Source: Chelonoidis abingdonii
Lineage: Eukaryota > Chordata > Testudines > Testudinidae
Length of the DNA: 64,000 nucleotides
Reading direction: 5' to 3'
Assembly: GCF_003597395.2 (NCBI RefSeq)
Contig: NC_133770.1
Coordinates: forward strand, 85,564,640-85,628,639
Under the pieces are notes generated by a model. It was not told where the DNA came from. It did not search any database and worked only from the letters and a program-made list of their open reading frames with translations. How positions within the stretch are numbered: the stretch's first letter is position 1; every line of letters starts with the position of its first letter. This document shows, piece after piece, positions 35,048 through 46,450 of the stretch. The translations under genes and the position numbers were made by a program.

Positions 35048-35122
35048 CAGGGTGAAATCTTGACCCCTCTGAAGTCCAGGGGAGTTTTGCCATTGGTTTC
35101 AGTGGACCCAGGATTTCACTCA
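35048..35122. repeat. Ancient palindromic repeat
   Basis: GGTGAAATCTTGACC at left pairs with CCAGGATTTCAC at right around GGGGAGTTTTGCCATTGG. This is the clearest copy of the class seen at 5907 and 14779. Confidence 0.55.
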
Positions 35123-35344
35123 CAGTATTTTTATCTTTGACTCAAATACTCTCCCCAGGTGTTTAGACTCAAAAAAGTGGAGAATTTATGGAGTTGTGAA
35201 AAATGGAAAGATTTTTCCTGAGGTTCATTAAGCCTTTTCACTTGATCAAGTCAGCACACCCAGAGCTTTGCTGAGAGTTTCAGCTTCAAAAGTGCCCAAA
35301 TATCGAACAAAGCAAATTTCACCTGTTTTTAGGTGAATGCAGAA

Positions 35345-35415
35345 CAGGGACTTCAACCTGTGTTTCCTACAGCCCATAGAAGTGCCCTAGTCACTGGGCT
35401 ATTGGCTATTCTGGG
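35345..35415 (-). repeat. tRNA-derived SINE fragment
   Basis: AGGGACTTCAACCTGTG and CTAGTCACTGGGCTATTGG are the reverse-complemented B- and A-box ends of the SINE-like unit at 2200-2955. Confidence 0.5.
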
Positions 35416-37299
35416 CTCACTCTCCGTGGGGTGTTTTTTTTTTTTTTTGTGAAAATTTTTGAAAGGTCTCATTCCACTATGGACCGAAGACAGATCTCAG
35501 AACTTCAACTCTTCTTTGTTGTTGTAGCAAATTCTTGTTTTCCAGTCAGGCCTCCTGGCAACCCCAATGCTTTCACTTCTCAATCTCCAACAGGAAAATG
35601 GTAGCACTTCCCAATGAGCACCCCCAAAGTGGGGGTTCTCTTTCTTCCAGTTTACACTGACAGGAAGAGCTGTGGCCACCACGTGTACCATTACAGAACA
35701 GAGCCTGGCATGGCAATGGAAGGCCACTGAAGAGGTGGATCTCAGACCTGTTGACCACTCTTGTTTGGAACTTCCAATACTGCAGAACCACGTGTGCTTA
35801 AAGCCCTATAGGATCATGGTACTCTTGATCCACACATTCAGCTCCAATGTCAATGGGAATTCTAGTGGATAGCCCTTGGTTCAACCAGCTGAAAACTGAG
35901 CGTGCGTCAGCAATGATTGGCAGTGGCTGCAGCTTTCAGATACTCAGCAGCAGACCCAGAGTTATAAATAAACTTTAGGGGATGGGAAGCCACCCGCTCC
36001 ATACAGTACATTTGTTTTCATCTGGGATTTATTCAAAATATATTCAATGGTCTTGCTTCTCTCATGTTGGTAGTTGTACAACAATGTGACTATTGATTTC
36101 ATTGGAGTTCTTCCTGATTTACACTGGTGTGAGTGAGAAGCAAATTGAACCAAGAATGAGTAATATTGGTCAATTCCCAGCCAAATGCCTGGGGATGACG
36201 TGAGCAGATTCACCTCTCACGCTCTCACCATGCTCAGTTTTCCTTGTCTTTTTGTCAATCCCTCCCTACACAAAGCAAGAAAGGCCAGCACTGCGAGCCG
36301 GCTGCTCCAGCCTGCAAGTTCATATAGATATTTCAGCCCTTATCAGCTTCTTCCTGACAGACTAAACACTTAGGAAGATCATCATCAACTCCCTTGCCTT
36401 TTCCCGAGATTTTTCTGATCCACCTGACCCATGTAATCATAAAACAATCAAAGAAAATGAGGCAGCAAGAGCTAATATAGTGTGAGAGAACTTATTAGAA
36501 AGTTTAGGGGAGAGAAATAGTTTGAGGGAGAAAACACTTTGATTGGACTTAAAACTCTGTTCCACAATGTGCTGCATAGGTAATCATCATCCTCTGAACA
36601 GCAGGGAAGCAGTTGTGTCAGCCAAGCAAGAAAAACTGGACAGAGAAAACCTAGCAAAGGCGCGGGTGTTTCTAACTCTCATACCTTCTTTGAGATGTTG
36701 GAAGGGGAAACCTCTTTTGCTGCACATTCAAAACACGTGCATGCTGAAATATATTGCCATGGTGAGAACGTGCTACTGTTTACAGAAAGAAAGGGGCAGC
36801 AGCCTTGAAGAATCATGCTAACTCTGCATATCAGTTTTAAACCTTCAGATGATGTTTGATCCAGCTCTTGAAATATTTAAGATGCACTGATTACGTGACA
36901 CACAACTGCTAATTTCTTTTTCCTAAGAACTGAACAATCAGAGGCGACAACCTGGGTAAAACTTTCCAGTACCAACATCTCACAGTTTACTGTTGTTCAT
37001 AGAGCAAATCCCCAGTCTATGTTAACCCCTAAACCCGAGGTCGTAAAAAGTCTCCGGATACCCCAGTTAATCATAGTTATCAACTTGTCTAGAGCGGAAG
37101 CATGATCAAAGGAAAAGTGGATTTGATCCCTCTCTGAGGTAAATTACAACCTTAATTAAAAATACTTCTGAAGACAACTTCTGGAACACAATTATTGATC
37201 ATTAAGCTCAGTGAGGTTGGTACCCCATCAATAGCAGTCCCTCTCCTGAAGAAGAGTTCTGTGTGTATAGTTTCACATGACCTTTTCTGTCTTCATTAG
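35416..37299. other. Unassigned sequence
   Basis: A T-run at 35434-35449 and a palindromic-type repeat near 36085-36165 (TTTACACTGGTGTGAGTGAGA) are the only structures seen. No coding motif. Confidence 0.35.
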
Positions 37300-38010
37300 G
37301 ATGGTTACAGGTTTCACTAACCGTTGGGCACCTCCTTGTGGCCACATCTGGGGATTAGCTCTATTCAGGTTCGAGAACCCACTCCCTCTTCTGACATGCC
37401 ATACTCCTCCTTGCTCTTCAGGACTCATGGTGCTCCTGTTTTGTGACTCAGCCCTTCGGCCAGCTCATTGTACAGTCCTCCCATTCTGGGGTATCAAAAT
37501 CCCACTGGATTAACTGTCCGCATGTCACTCAAGACAGTCTTCAGTCCCAGGCTGAGTCCTGTACCACTTCGCAGAGGCTGGTAAGGGAACCCAGGCCCAC
37601 CCACTACTCCAGGGACCCAATATCCAGCAACTACATCTGCCTGCTCCCAGACTTTGTTGCTGTTTACCTGGATTCTTTTCTACTTCCCTTCTCTATCTAT
37701 CTTCTAGCCCCCTCCTTTTGGTTTACTAGCCCAAACTCCCTCCTCCTAGGGACTAACTGCAGACTACTCATTACTTGCTAGCCTCTCTAGCCCTAAACAC
37801 ACCTCCCTTCTCCCATCAAGTGACTGCAGACTTCTTACTCTACAGCCCTCTCCTGTTCTCAGCTTGCTGGCTTTATACAAGCTCAGCCTGCCTCTGGCCA
37901 GCAGGCCTTCATCATCAATTAGCCTTTCTGTCCCTGGCTCTCTTCCTAGGAGCAGCCTAACAGGGTAATTGTCCTAACAACCTGCTCTGTTTTGTGTTGG
38001 GTGGACACCC
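37300..38010 (-). mobile_element. Probable LTR, reverse orientation
   Basis: Blocks GGGCACCTCCTTGTGGCCAC, GACTCAGCCCTTCGGCC, CATTCTGGGGTATCAAAATC, TCACTCAAGACAGTC and CCAGGCCCACC, followed by a TATA-like GTATAAAGC on the minus strand near 37870, match a reverse-oriented turtle LTR I recognise. Ends are approximate. ORFs of 61-112 codons here are not genes. Confidence 0.5.
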
Positions 38011-39401
38011 CAATCACAGGGACATTTACAAGAGATGTCCTTTTGAGTGCTGGGACGTGGGCGGGTGCTAGCTTGCCCACTGCTAAAAGCCCATCCCCCA
38101 GCCTAGGGAGGAGCTACTGGACCCAGAACCCAACAGGTCTGGGGGACAACAAAGGCAATAACGGGGACCAGGGGTGGAGGTTTTACAAGAGATGTAGAAG
38201 AAAGGCAAGTTTGTAACTCCTGCTTAGAAAAGACTAGCTGTAGCACGCTCTCTCAACTCCTGCCCAGACAATACTGTCCAGTACCAAAGGTAAGTCCTAC
38301 GGATATGGCACTGACATCTTTAGAATCCACAAAGTCCTTTCCTTGAGAGAGCTTGAAGGGAACAAGGAAGGAAGTATTAAGCTCAGGAGTGTATAAGATA
38401 CATTGAGGAGGTGGAAGATACATTGATATTTTGTATGAAGGACACAGAAGGTTTTCCTCTAAATGAAACTCCCTGTTCAAATGATGTGCAATGTATACTC
38501 AGAGTATATATAAAATATCATATCTATGCACATTCCCACACAAAAGAGAGAGAAAATACAGTGGTTACTTTTATAAAGCCAACATTTATCAGCAGTTACC
38601 ACATCATAATTTGAGATATTTTATAATCTAAGTATGGAGAAAACTTTCATTTTAGCTTCTCCCTCCACACTGCCTTTGTATGAGCTGCTGCACAAAATTG
38701 TCTCTCTCACAGTAATATGATGTGTAAATGCCACTGTAGAAAAGCAATAACATTGTATTGCATTGTACCTTCCCCAAGTCTCCACACAAGAATGTAGCAG
38801 CATTGGCAGCAAATCACTTAATTTCCCTATAGAATTCTCATTTTTATAGTTACTGCAATTTTTGCCAGTTTGATTTCTCTATAGGATGATCCTTCTCCTC
38901 CTCTGCAGACACATTCCCAGCTATTTCCTCTGAATCACTCTTTGCTTTAAATGAAACAATACCTGGCAGTCTCCTTGGTCTTGATATTAATTATCAAAGG
39001 AACAAGAATGAGCCTAACGGGCTCCCTTTAGTTCTGTTAGCCTCATCAGGGACCAAGTCCTCGTCTCATTTGGGATCAGATGTGAGCTTTGCCCTTGGCT
39101 TCAGTGGGACCAAGATTTGGTGCCAGTCTCTGCACAGCTAATAGCAAGGGATTAATTACAAGACTGGTACAATCTCTTTTGTCTATTAAAGCCCTGAGGC
39201 CTCCTCTTATAACCAAACTGTGCACTGGAACAGGTAAGGAACAGCAAAAACTCAGAGTGCTGGCAAATGAGCAGCAAACATGTTTCAGCTCTAACAGCTG
39301 CCAGACTTCCACCTATGAAGCTACGGCAGGGAGCAGCAGTGGGAGTCTGGAGAAGAATGGTAAGAATTGATTTGTGGAAAGTGAGATCAGGGTTTAAGGA
39401 C
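38011..39401. other. Unassigned sequence
   Basis: 38040-38200 (GCTAAAAGCCCATCCCCCAG, GGTCTGGGGGACAACAAAGG) looks like another retroelement fragment but cannot be bounded. 39048-39120 is a palindromic ancient repeat. Otherwise nothing recognised. Confidence 0.35.
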
Positions 39402-39913
39402 TCATGGGACAGTGTTTCTTATTGTGATGCCAACTTTTCCCAACCTAGCACTAAAAATTTCCCAAACCTGGTGAAAAATTCCCAGATAAAGTTTTTTATT
39501 TCAAAATCTCAAAGGAATATAATATGTGTGGTTTTAATAACTATATAATATATACTATATCAAAATTATTCTTATTCCTTCGAGATATTTCACATTTATT
39601 GTAATTTTTATATATAGAGACATGTTTTTCAATTTTAAACTTACGTTACATAGCAAATAAAATATTTAACACATGAGTAGGATTGAAATGATAGAAAACA
39701 ATGTATTTTACACAAATTTCACTAAAGTATTACAATACAAAAGTATGAATACAAAAGTATTAACAAGTACAGCATGTACCCTGCAGTGTACTGTACATCA
39801 GTTACTTTGAAAAAATAAAAAGTAAACATATGATTATAAAATAAGATAAAAAAGCAAACAAAGAACAAATAACACTCTTTTATATAATTTTCCTTATTAT
39901 TATAATCTGAGTT

Positions 39914-40904
39914 TTATCCATTTTCTGACTCATGGTCTGAGTCATCACTAGGAACATCATTACCATCATTAATATTTTTACTGGTTTTATCACTGTCATT
40001 TTTACTATACATATTTTTACAATGTAAATACAAATGCTTAATAGTAATTACAAAATTAAAACATGTCTCTTGCTTTGCTTTCAAAGCTGACCTTATAACT
40101 ATACTAGAATGGAATGTTTTGATTGTCATACAGTTTCCTTTTTTTGGTTTTTATGTCAGTTACCATGATAAAAATTATTTCACATGCTGCATTTGAATGT
40201 GGTAATGTGAAAACCTTTTTAGCCAGTTCAAATATATTTGCAAACATGAATTGACCTGAATAATCTAAATTAATTAACTTTCAATTTTTCTACAAGTTCC
40301 TCAGTCTCAGTTTGCACCAAAACATTGCTAATTATAGCAGTACATTTATCTTTCTTTAATGTTACAGCCTCAGCAATTTTGGAATCAGGGAAACATTTTT
40401 TAACTACTTCAGTCAAGTGTTCTACAGATTGAATACTGACATTGTGTTCAGCAAAGTAACAGGCCATTCTAATCTCTGCATTTTTATCTTGCTCTTCAAA
40501 TTTTTGTGCTTTTTTAATTTCACAATCTTGTTTATTAAACATATCATCAATTTTCTTTGTATTAGATACTGTCTCAACTTTTTGTTTATGTTTTTTACCA
40601 TTAGCATGCTTATCTAACTCACTAGTACCTGCCTGGATTTTTACATCACAACATTTGCAATAAGTTAAAAACCGATTGTTTTCTACTTTCTGCAGCCAGT
40701 CTTCGTGTTTACGTTTTTGAAGGCACGAGTCTTGAAAGGCTGTTTTGAAAGTAGATGGCTTCTCTTTTGATGGAAGTTCACCTGGAGTCTTCAAAACTTT
40801 GTCAGGGGTGCTATCCCATTGTTTTCATTTCGACATGGACGGATCTTTGCCTACTCCTGCAGTCCTCTTCCTCTTCTCACCAGCCTTATCGGTCTCTTTA
40901 TTCA
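39914..40904 (-). pseudogene. hAT transposase lacking catalytic core (zinc finger plus dimerisation end)
   Basis: Reading from ATG at 40904: MNKETDKAGEKRKRT, an in-frame TGA at 40827-40825, then an open stretch to 40270. The open part has a U1/BED-like C2H2 finger (YCKCCDVKIQAGTSELDKHA, then a KKHKQK tail) and the conserved N-terminal hAT block with AEIRMACYFAEHNVS and KCFPDSKIAEA. A stop follows KLKVN, just where related proteins enter the catalytic region. Only 40 bases on, another frame reads FELAKKVFTLPHSNAACEII, the hAT C-terminal dimerisation signature (40232-40104). A frameshift near 40130 links it to the last 71 codons, which end in an acidic DDSDHESENG tail at 39914. The catalytic DDE region of about 350-400 residues is missing. 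Known role: cut-and-paste transposition; this copy cannot do it. Confidence 0.8.
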
Positions 40905-41312
40905 TTTTTTATATTAGATAAAAAATGGAAAGAGATCTCTGAAATAATGGAATGTGATAATTAGTATAAAGTATATTTCAATTTATATTTAAATCAAAGA
41001 AGGGAATATACTATATATTATTACCTAACACAGTAGGCAAAGATATTTAATATTTGCCTGGAGGAAGGTGTGGTTACAAATTTATGAACAGTCGAATGCT
41101 CTTGTCCACCTTCTCTGTGCAACTGCAAGCACAAAATACAAAATTTTAAAGATTTAATGACAGATCAAGAAATTAATCGTAATCAGTAAGTATCGCAATA
41201 TATTTAGTTATTGGAAGAAACCTTTCCTAGAAGATAAATTTGATAACCATCTCCTCATTACCCACCAGCCAGCTGTTGCTGAGGTTGGTTTGTTGTGAGT
41301 ACTGACTTATCT

Positions 41313-41769
41313 GGCTTCAAGACTAAGCTTGATAAGTTTATGGAGGGGATGGTATAATGAGATAGCCTAATTTTGGCAATTAATTCATCTTTGACTACTA
41401 GCGGTAAATATGCCCAATGGCTTGTGATGGGATGGGATCTGAGTTACTACAGAGAATTCTTTCCTGGGTGTCTGGCTGGTGACTCTTGCCCACATGCTCA
41501 GGGTTTAGCTGATCGCCATATTTGGGGTCGGGAAGGAATTTTCCTCCATGGCAGACTGGCAGAAGCCCTCTGCAGCGTGGGGCATGGGTCACTTGCTGAA
41601 AGATTCTCTGCACCTTGAGGTCTTTAAACCATGATTTGAGGACTTCAATGGCTCAGACACAGGTCTGATACAGGAGCGGCTGGGTGAGATTCTGTGGCCT
41701 GCGTTGTGCAAGAGGTCAGACTAGATGATCATAATGGTCCCTTCTGACCTTAAAGTCTATGATTCTATG
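41313..41769 (+). mobile_element. CR1 LINE 3' end nested in hAT
   Basis: Contains AAGCTTGATAAGTTTATGGA, GGGAAGGAATTTTCCTCCA, GTCAGACTAGATGATCATAA and the tail TCTATGATTCTATG, i.e. the CR1 3' untranslated region with its terminal octamer. 5' truncated, as is typical. It postdates the hAT insertion. Confidence 0.85.
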
Positions 41770-42779
41770 TGCGCACTTGTCACTTCACTTGTGCCGTTAT
41801 GATATAGTATGTTAAAGCACTATAGGAGAGCAGAACAGCCCAATTATGAAAATCATGTGACAAATATTCACCAATGGAAGAATGCATTTTGAGGGAAATT
41901 TAAAAGAACGCAAATATTTTACTTTTTATGAAAACTTCCCAGGATTTTTGAGATTTGGAAAGTCTTACTTTTTATGAAATTTTCCCAGGATTATTTAGGT
42001 TTTGAATGAAAATTCCCAGTTTGAAACATTTTACTCAAACATTCCCAGATTTGGGGAAATTTACAGGATATAGAAGCACTGCCGTGGGAGTTGAACCCTG
42101 GTCTGCAAAGCCTAGAATAGTTGGCATTGCCCTAGGAGAGCAGGCAGAGCCTTGTCCAGAGAACGCTGTGGAGATTGAGCACCACAGGATGTACCACCCA
42201 AGGGGTTCAGAGTGACAGTACCCTGCAGCCCTCTGATTAGTCCAGTGCACTATTTAACCCTGGAGGGTGCCCAGGAAGTTGTCTGGGCAACCATAGACTT
42301 CTGGCTTGCAGGCTGACCTTACCATGAGATGAACTGAAGTGGCCATCTCAGGTGGCAGACTGTGGGGGGGTCCCACTAGGACCCAGAGTGTAGAAAATTG
42401 TCTCCGCTGCTGGTGCATATGTATTCTCTCTGCTCTAGATGCACAGAGATGGTGGAGTGCTGTGCTGGAAGAAGGAGGGCATAAGACACATAACAGGCAG
42501 GCAGGAGAAAAGGTGGGAGGGAATAACAGAAAGCAGCAGGAGCTGCAGGGAGAAAAAGAGAGGAGGAGGAGCCTCTTATGTACCTTTCGAGCACCCCCAG
42601 GAGCCTGGATTGATTAAAAGCAGCTTCTCAGGGAGCTTCTTGTTTCCTGCTGCTTCCTTGAACCCACTTGAGGAGAACAGGCAGTCAACTGAAGTGGTAG
42701 GAGCCAGTTAGGCCCTTAAGACGCTGATATCTTCCCTCACTCAGGCCGTGCTACCAGCCTGCTTATTTGTCCCCTTCAA

Positions 42780-45700
42780 TTGAATGTTGAGAGCCACTAT
42801 AGCTGGCACAGAACAGCAGTCATGCGTGAAAGAAGAAAACGCCTCTCTGGGGCAGCATTCAGAAAAAGAAAGCAAGCAAAGGAAGCTTTTCTATCTAAGC
42901 AGGAAGGAGCTCTCCTGAAATACATAGACACAAATGTTCATCGTGACTCCGCCAGTGAGGATCAATGAATGGGAGGAGATGCCTGATCTCAGTTAGTCAG
43001 AAGTCAGTGACCCGCAGCTAGCTGCAGCATCCATAATCTCTCATCTCAAATGGATGTAACCATGCCACATCCCGAAGAAAGTGTAGATCAGATGAAAGTG
43101 TGGTGGAAGCGCAAAGAAACAGCTGCTTGCTGAAGTTAAGTCCTTAAAGTCAGATGACCAGGACTGTGATCCACTTGAGCAGTAGCCTGAGGACTTCCTT
43201 GTACTGCCTGGCCACAGCAAAGTGAAGAAACTCAAATTTCCCAAAGACAATGAAAATAGAAGTTCCATCTCAACATAATTACTGGCAGGAAATCGCCATG
43301 GTGACAAAAAGGAGAGGCCATACGAGGCTTATGTACTCAAAAAAAACCACCCAGAAATGCTGCAGATACTGTTTGATTCAAACTCTTCCAAGTCTAGATG
43401 TTGCACCATACTGACCACTCAATAGAATCGAGCCTCCACAACCCCGCCACACAAGCGACTGAAGACGGGTTCTAAACAGGAACAAAGGACGGAAGAATGC
43501 TGGCTAGAAATGCATCCAGGAGAAGGCAGCAAATCACCAAAGAGCATTCCATAGGTGGAAAGAGCTTGAGATGAGACTAAGATTAAAGGCCACCATAGAT
43601 GATCTATGTAGCGGAGTGGTTACCCCGCTCCTGCCCTGAAGGGCTTAAAACAGCCCTGGGAGAGGGCTGTGGGAGGGAAAGCAGCTAATAGGCTGATTGG
43701 GGAAGCAGCCACAGCTGGGCCACACTCCAATCAGGCCTCAGCTGGCCCTGTGTAAGAGTCTGGGAGCCAGGAGCTCAGCTGCCTCTAGTTGTAGAGGGAG
43801 ACAGACTTGCCTGCAGGGACCTGAGCAGAGTACCTCAGTGGAGCAGGGCTGGGGAAAGGCAGAGGAGCGGGAGAGGCTCCAGCCTCGAAAGCCCCAGGCT
43901 GTGGCCTAGCAGAAGGCCAATGGGTACTGGGGGTTGCAGAGGGCAGCCAGGGTAGGCAAAGGCAGCAGGTCCAAACCCAACCTTGCCGGCGATGAGTAGG
44001 CTGATACTGCAGTGTGCCCCAGAGCATGGGGGCTATATGACGACTGGCAGTAGCCTTATACTGAGGCGAGGTGAGGATAGAGGGTGAGGCCTCCCTGGGG
44101 AGGGGAGACCCTGAAAGAAAGGGGTTATCGCCAAGGGGCGGCACCCCAGATAACGGGGCACTGGGTCCGGGAGGGACACTGGGCCAAGCAGCAGAGGGAA
44201 ACCGCCCTGTAGAGGGTGCTCCGGAGGCCAGAGAGCTAATTCTCGGAAGATACCAGCAGGAGGTGCCCTGTTACAATCAGCATCAAGAGAAGATTGCATC
44301 AGAGTCTCTTTACTGGCAAAATGTTCTGAAAAGGCTCATTGCTATTGTGAGAATGCTTGCTATTCAAAACCTAGCACCTCATGGCACTTCAGATCAGCTG
44401 TATGTGCCAGACAATGGAAACTTCCTTAAAATTGTGGAGCTGATGGCTGAGTTTGATGTTGTACTCCAGGAGCATCTACGAAGAATCGCCACCCAAGAAA
44501 TGTACACACACCACTACCTTGGAAAAACAATTCAAAATGAGATCATACAGTTACTGGCGACAAAAGTGAAACAGAAGGTTGTGGCAGATCTGAAGTCAGC
44601 AAGATATTCTGGACTATTCTGTTATTCTGGACTGCACACCTGACGTCAGCCATACAGAACAAATGACTTTAATGGTGCATTTTTTAACAACGACAGAACC
44701 TAGTGAAAATGTCCCTGCAATGATGACTGTCAGAGAGCATTTTCTAGAATTTATTGACAATGGTGATACTACAAGAGCTGCTATGACAAATGTGCTTCTT
44801 AAAAAGCTTGAAGATATGGGAATTGTGATAGCTGACATGAGATGTCAGGGCTACGATAATGGTGTCAATATGAGAGGAAAGAACAGAGGAATGCAGACAC
44901 AGATCCGAGAGTTAAACCCTCAAGATTTTTTTGTCCCATGCAGTTCTCATTCACTGAACTTGGTAGTCAGTGATGGAGCATCGGCTTCTAGTGAGGCTGC
45001 TGAATTTTTTAATGTAATTCAAAGCATCTATGTATTTTTCTCTGCATCAACTCATTGATGGCAAATTTTGAAGCAACATCTGGGAACATCCTCTCTGAGA
45101 CTGAAACTGCTGAGTGCCCAGTGATGGGAAAGTCGAGTGGAGGCGATAAAGCCTATCAAACACCATATTGGGAAGATAGATCATGCCATAGTTGCCATAA
45201 TGGAGGATAATACTATGACAGGAACTATTTGTGGGAGAACAGTGGCAGAGGGAAATGGAATCACCAGAAACATATATAATTTCACATTTCTGTGTGGCTT
45301 AGTGTTGTGGCATGACATATTGTTTGAAATAAATGTTGTAAGCAAGAGACTCCAAGGTGTTGACCTTGATATATCTGGAGCAATGGAACAACTGGACAAA
45401 GCAAAGTCATCCCTACAGTCTTACCGGTCAGATAAGGGATGTCAAAACATTCTGAAGAGTGCACAGAATTTGGCAGAGGAACTTCACATTGAAGCTATTT
45501 TCCCACCCATTCAAGAATTCAAGAACCACCGAAGAAGAAGACATTTTCATTACGAGGCACGGGATAATCCCATAAGAGACCCCAAACAACAATTCAAAGT
45601 TGAATTTTTTAACCAGGTGCTAGATTGTGCAATACAGTCAGCTGAAGAACGTTTCATGCAGCTCAAGGAACACAGCACTATATTTGGGTTGTTATATGAT

Positions 45701-46143
45701 ATTCCAAAACTCCTCACTATACCTGAAGAAGACCTACACCAGCAATGCAGGGCACTAGAGACAGTGTTGACACATGATGACATGCACAATATTGATGAGA
45801 GTGAGTTAGGTGATGAACTGAAAGCCCTTTCAAGATACATTTCAGCAGGATCCACTCCAAAGGCTGTTCTGGATATATGTGCACAAATAAGATGACCACC
45901 CTCTTTCCAAATGCTTTTGTTGCTCTGCACATACTTTTAACACTTCCTGTACCAGTTGCCAGTGGAGAATATGGCTTCTTCAAGCTCAAGTTAATAAAAA
46001 CATATCTAAGCTCCACAATGATACAGGAGAGGCTGGCCGGGCTTGCAGCCATCTCAATAGAGGCTGAGCTGGCCCAGACTGTGGACCTTCAGGGAGCAGT
46101 TCAAATCTTTGCAACCAAGAGGGCACGGAAAGCACTACTTTGA
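42780..46143 (+). pseudogene. hAT transposase, ZMYM1/DUF4371-like, multiply broken
   Basis: N-terminus at 42780 has ERRKRLSGAAFRKRKQAKEA, the KR-LSGA--RKRK motif that starts this group; the zinc-finger part (about 43000-43600) is badly decayed. An LTR splits the gene at 43607-44275. From 44276: HQEKIASESLYWQNVLKRLI, NGNFLKIVELMAEFD and EEHL-like QEHLRRI, then a small TATTCTGGAC duplication near 44610-44630 shifts frame inside ILDCTPDVSH, the first catalytic aspartate block. Next come MRCQGYDNGVNMRGKNRGMQ (second acidic block), FFVPCSSHSLNLVVSDGA, FSASTH then two TGA codons (45056, ~45122), WESRVEAIKPI, LCGLVLWHDILFEIN, a frameshift near 45890, and the dimerisation block GEYGFFKLKLIKTYLSSTM...RLAGLAAISIE ending 46143. 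Order and motifs are those of hAT transposases; it is inactive. Confidence 0.85.
43607..44275 (+). mobile_element. Solo LTR inserted in hAT transposase
   Basis: Starts TGTAGCGGAGTGG and ends CCCTGTTACA. Flanks ATCTA and ATCAG share only ATC. Transposase codons stop before it (LRLKATIDDL) and resume after it (NQHQEKIASE). Homologous to the minus-strand LTR at 18309-18963. A GGAGTGGTTACCCCGCTCC near-palindrome lies at its start. The 119-codon minus-strand ORF within it is not a gene. Confidence 0.75.
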
Positions 46144-46450
46144 TTATTCAAACAGATAAAAATGCCAGTGTTTACTATGCAGACAAGAAAAGTCACATTT
46201 GCTGTTCAGGCATTTGAAAGTTAAGTGTTAATTAAAATTATTGAACAAGGCATTTTAAGTTGTTAGTTCTCCTTCATTGGGGTAGGTAGCAGAGCAGTAC
46301 CATGAGAGAAGTAGAACAGGAAGAAGGCAGAATTGAGACCTTTCAGAGTTTTGGCCCAAGCGAGGGGGCATGGGGGCATCATTTGAGCTCCCTGCCTCAG
46401 ATGCCAAAATGTTGTGGGCCAGCGCTGCTGGCCTGCTGTGACACCTGACA

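Larger units (their letters stand above)
39410..42081 (-). mobile_element. hAT transposon, internally deleted, with nested CR1
   Basis: Left end CAGTGTTTCTTATTGTG and right end AGAAGCACTG form a CAGTG-type hAT inverted repeat. Flanks TCATGGGA (39402-39409) and CCGTGGGA (42082-42089) match at six of eight positions, both differences being transitions. AAATTTCCC-AA-CTGG blocks lie in inverted orientation just inside each end. It encodes a broken transposase on the minus strand and carries a plus-strand CR1 at 41313-41769. Before that insertion it was about 2.2 kb, short for an autonomous hAT. Confidence 0.85.
42330..46450 (+). mobile_element. hAT transposon (ZMYM-like), interrupted by LTR
   Basis: A leader with GATTAAAAGCAGCTTCTCAG and TGCTTATTTGTCCCC, a broken transposase (42780-46143) and a 3' region with CTCCCTGCCTCAGATGCC and AAAATGTTGTGGGCC, which I associate with the ends of this hAT group. 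Exact inverted repeats and TSD were not found, so both limits are approximate. The left end lies about 250 bases from the right end of the hAT at 39410-42081. Confidence 0.65.
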
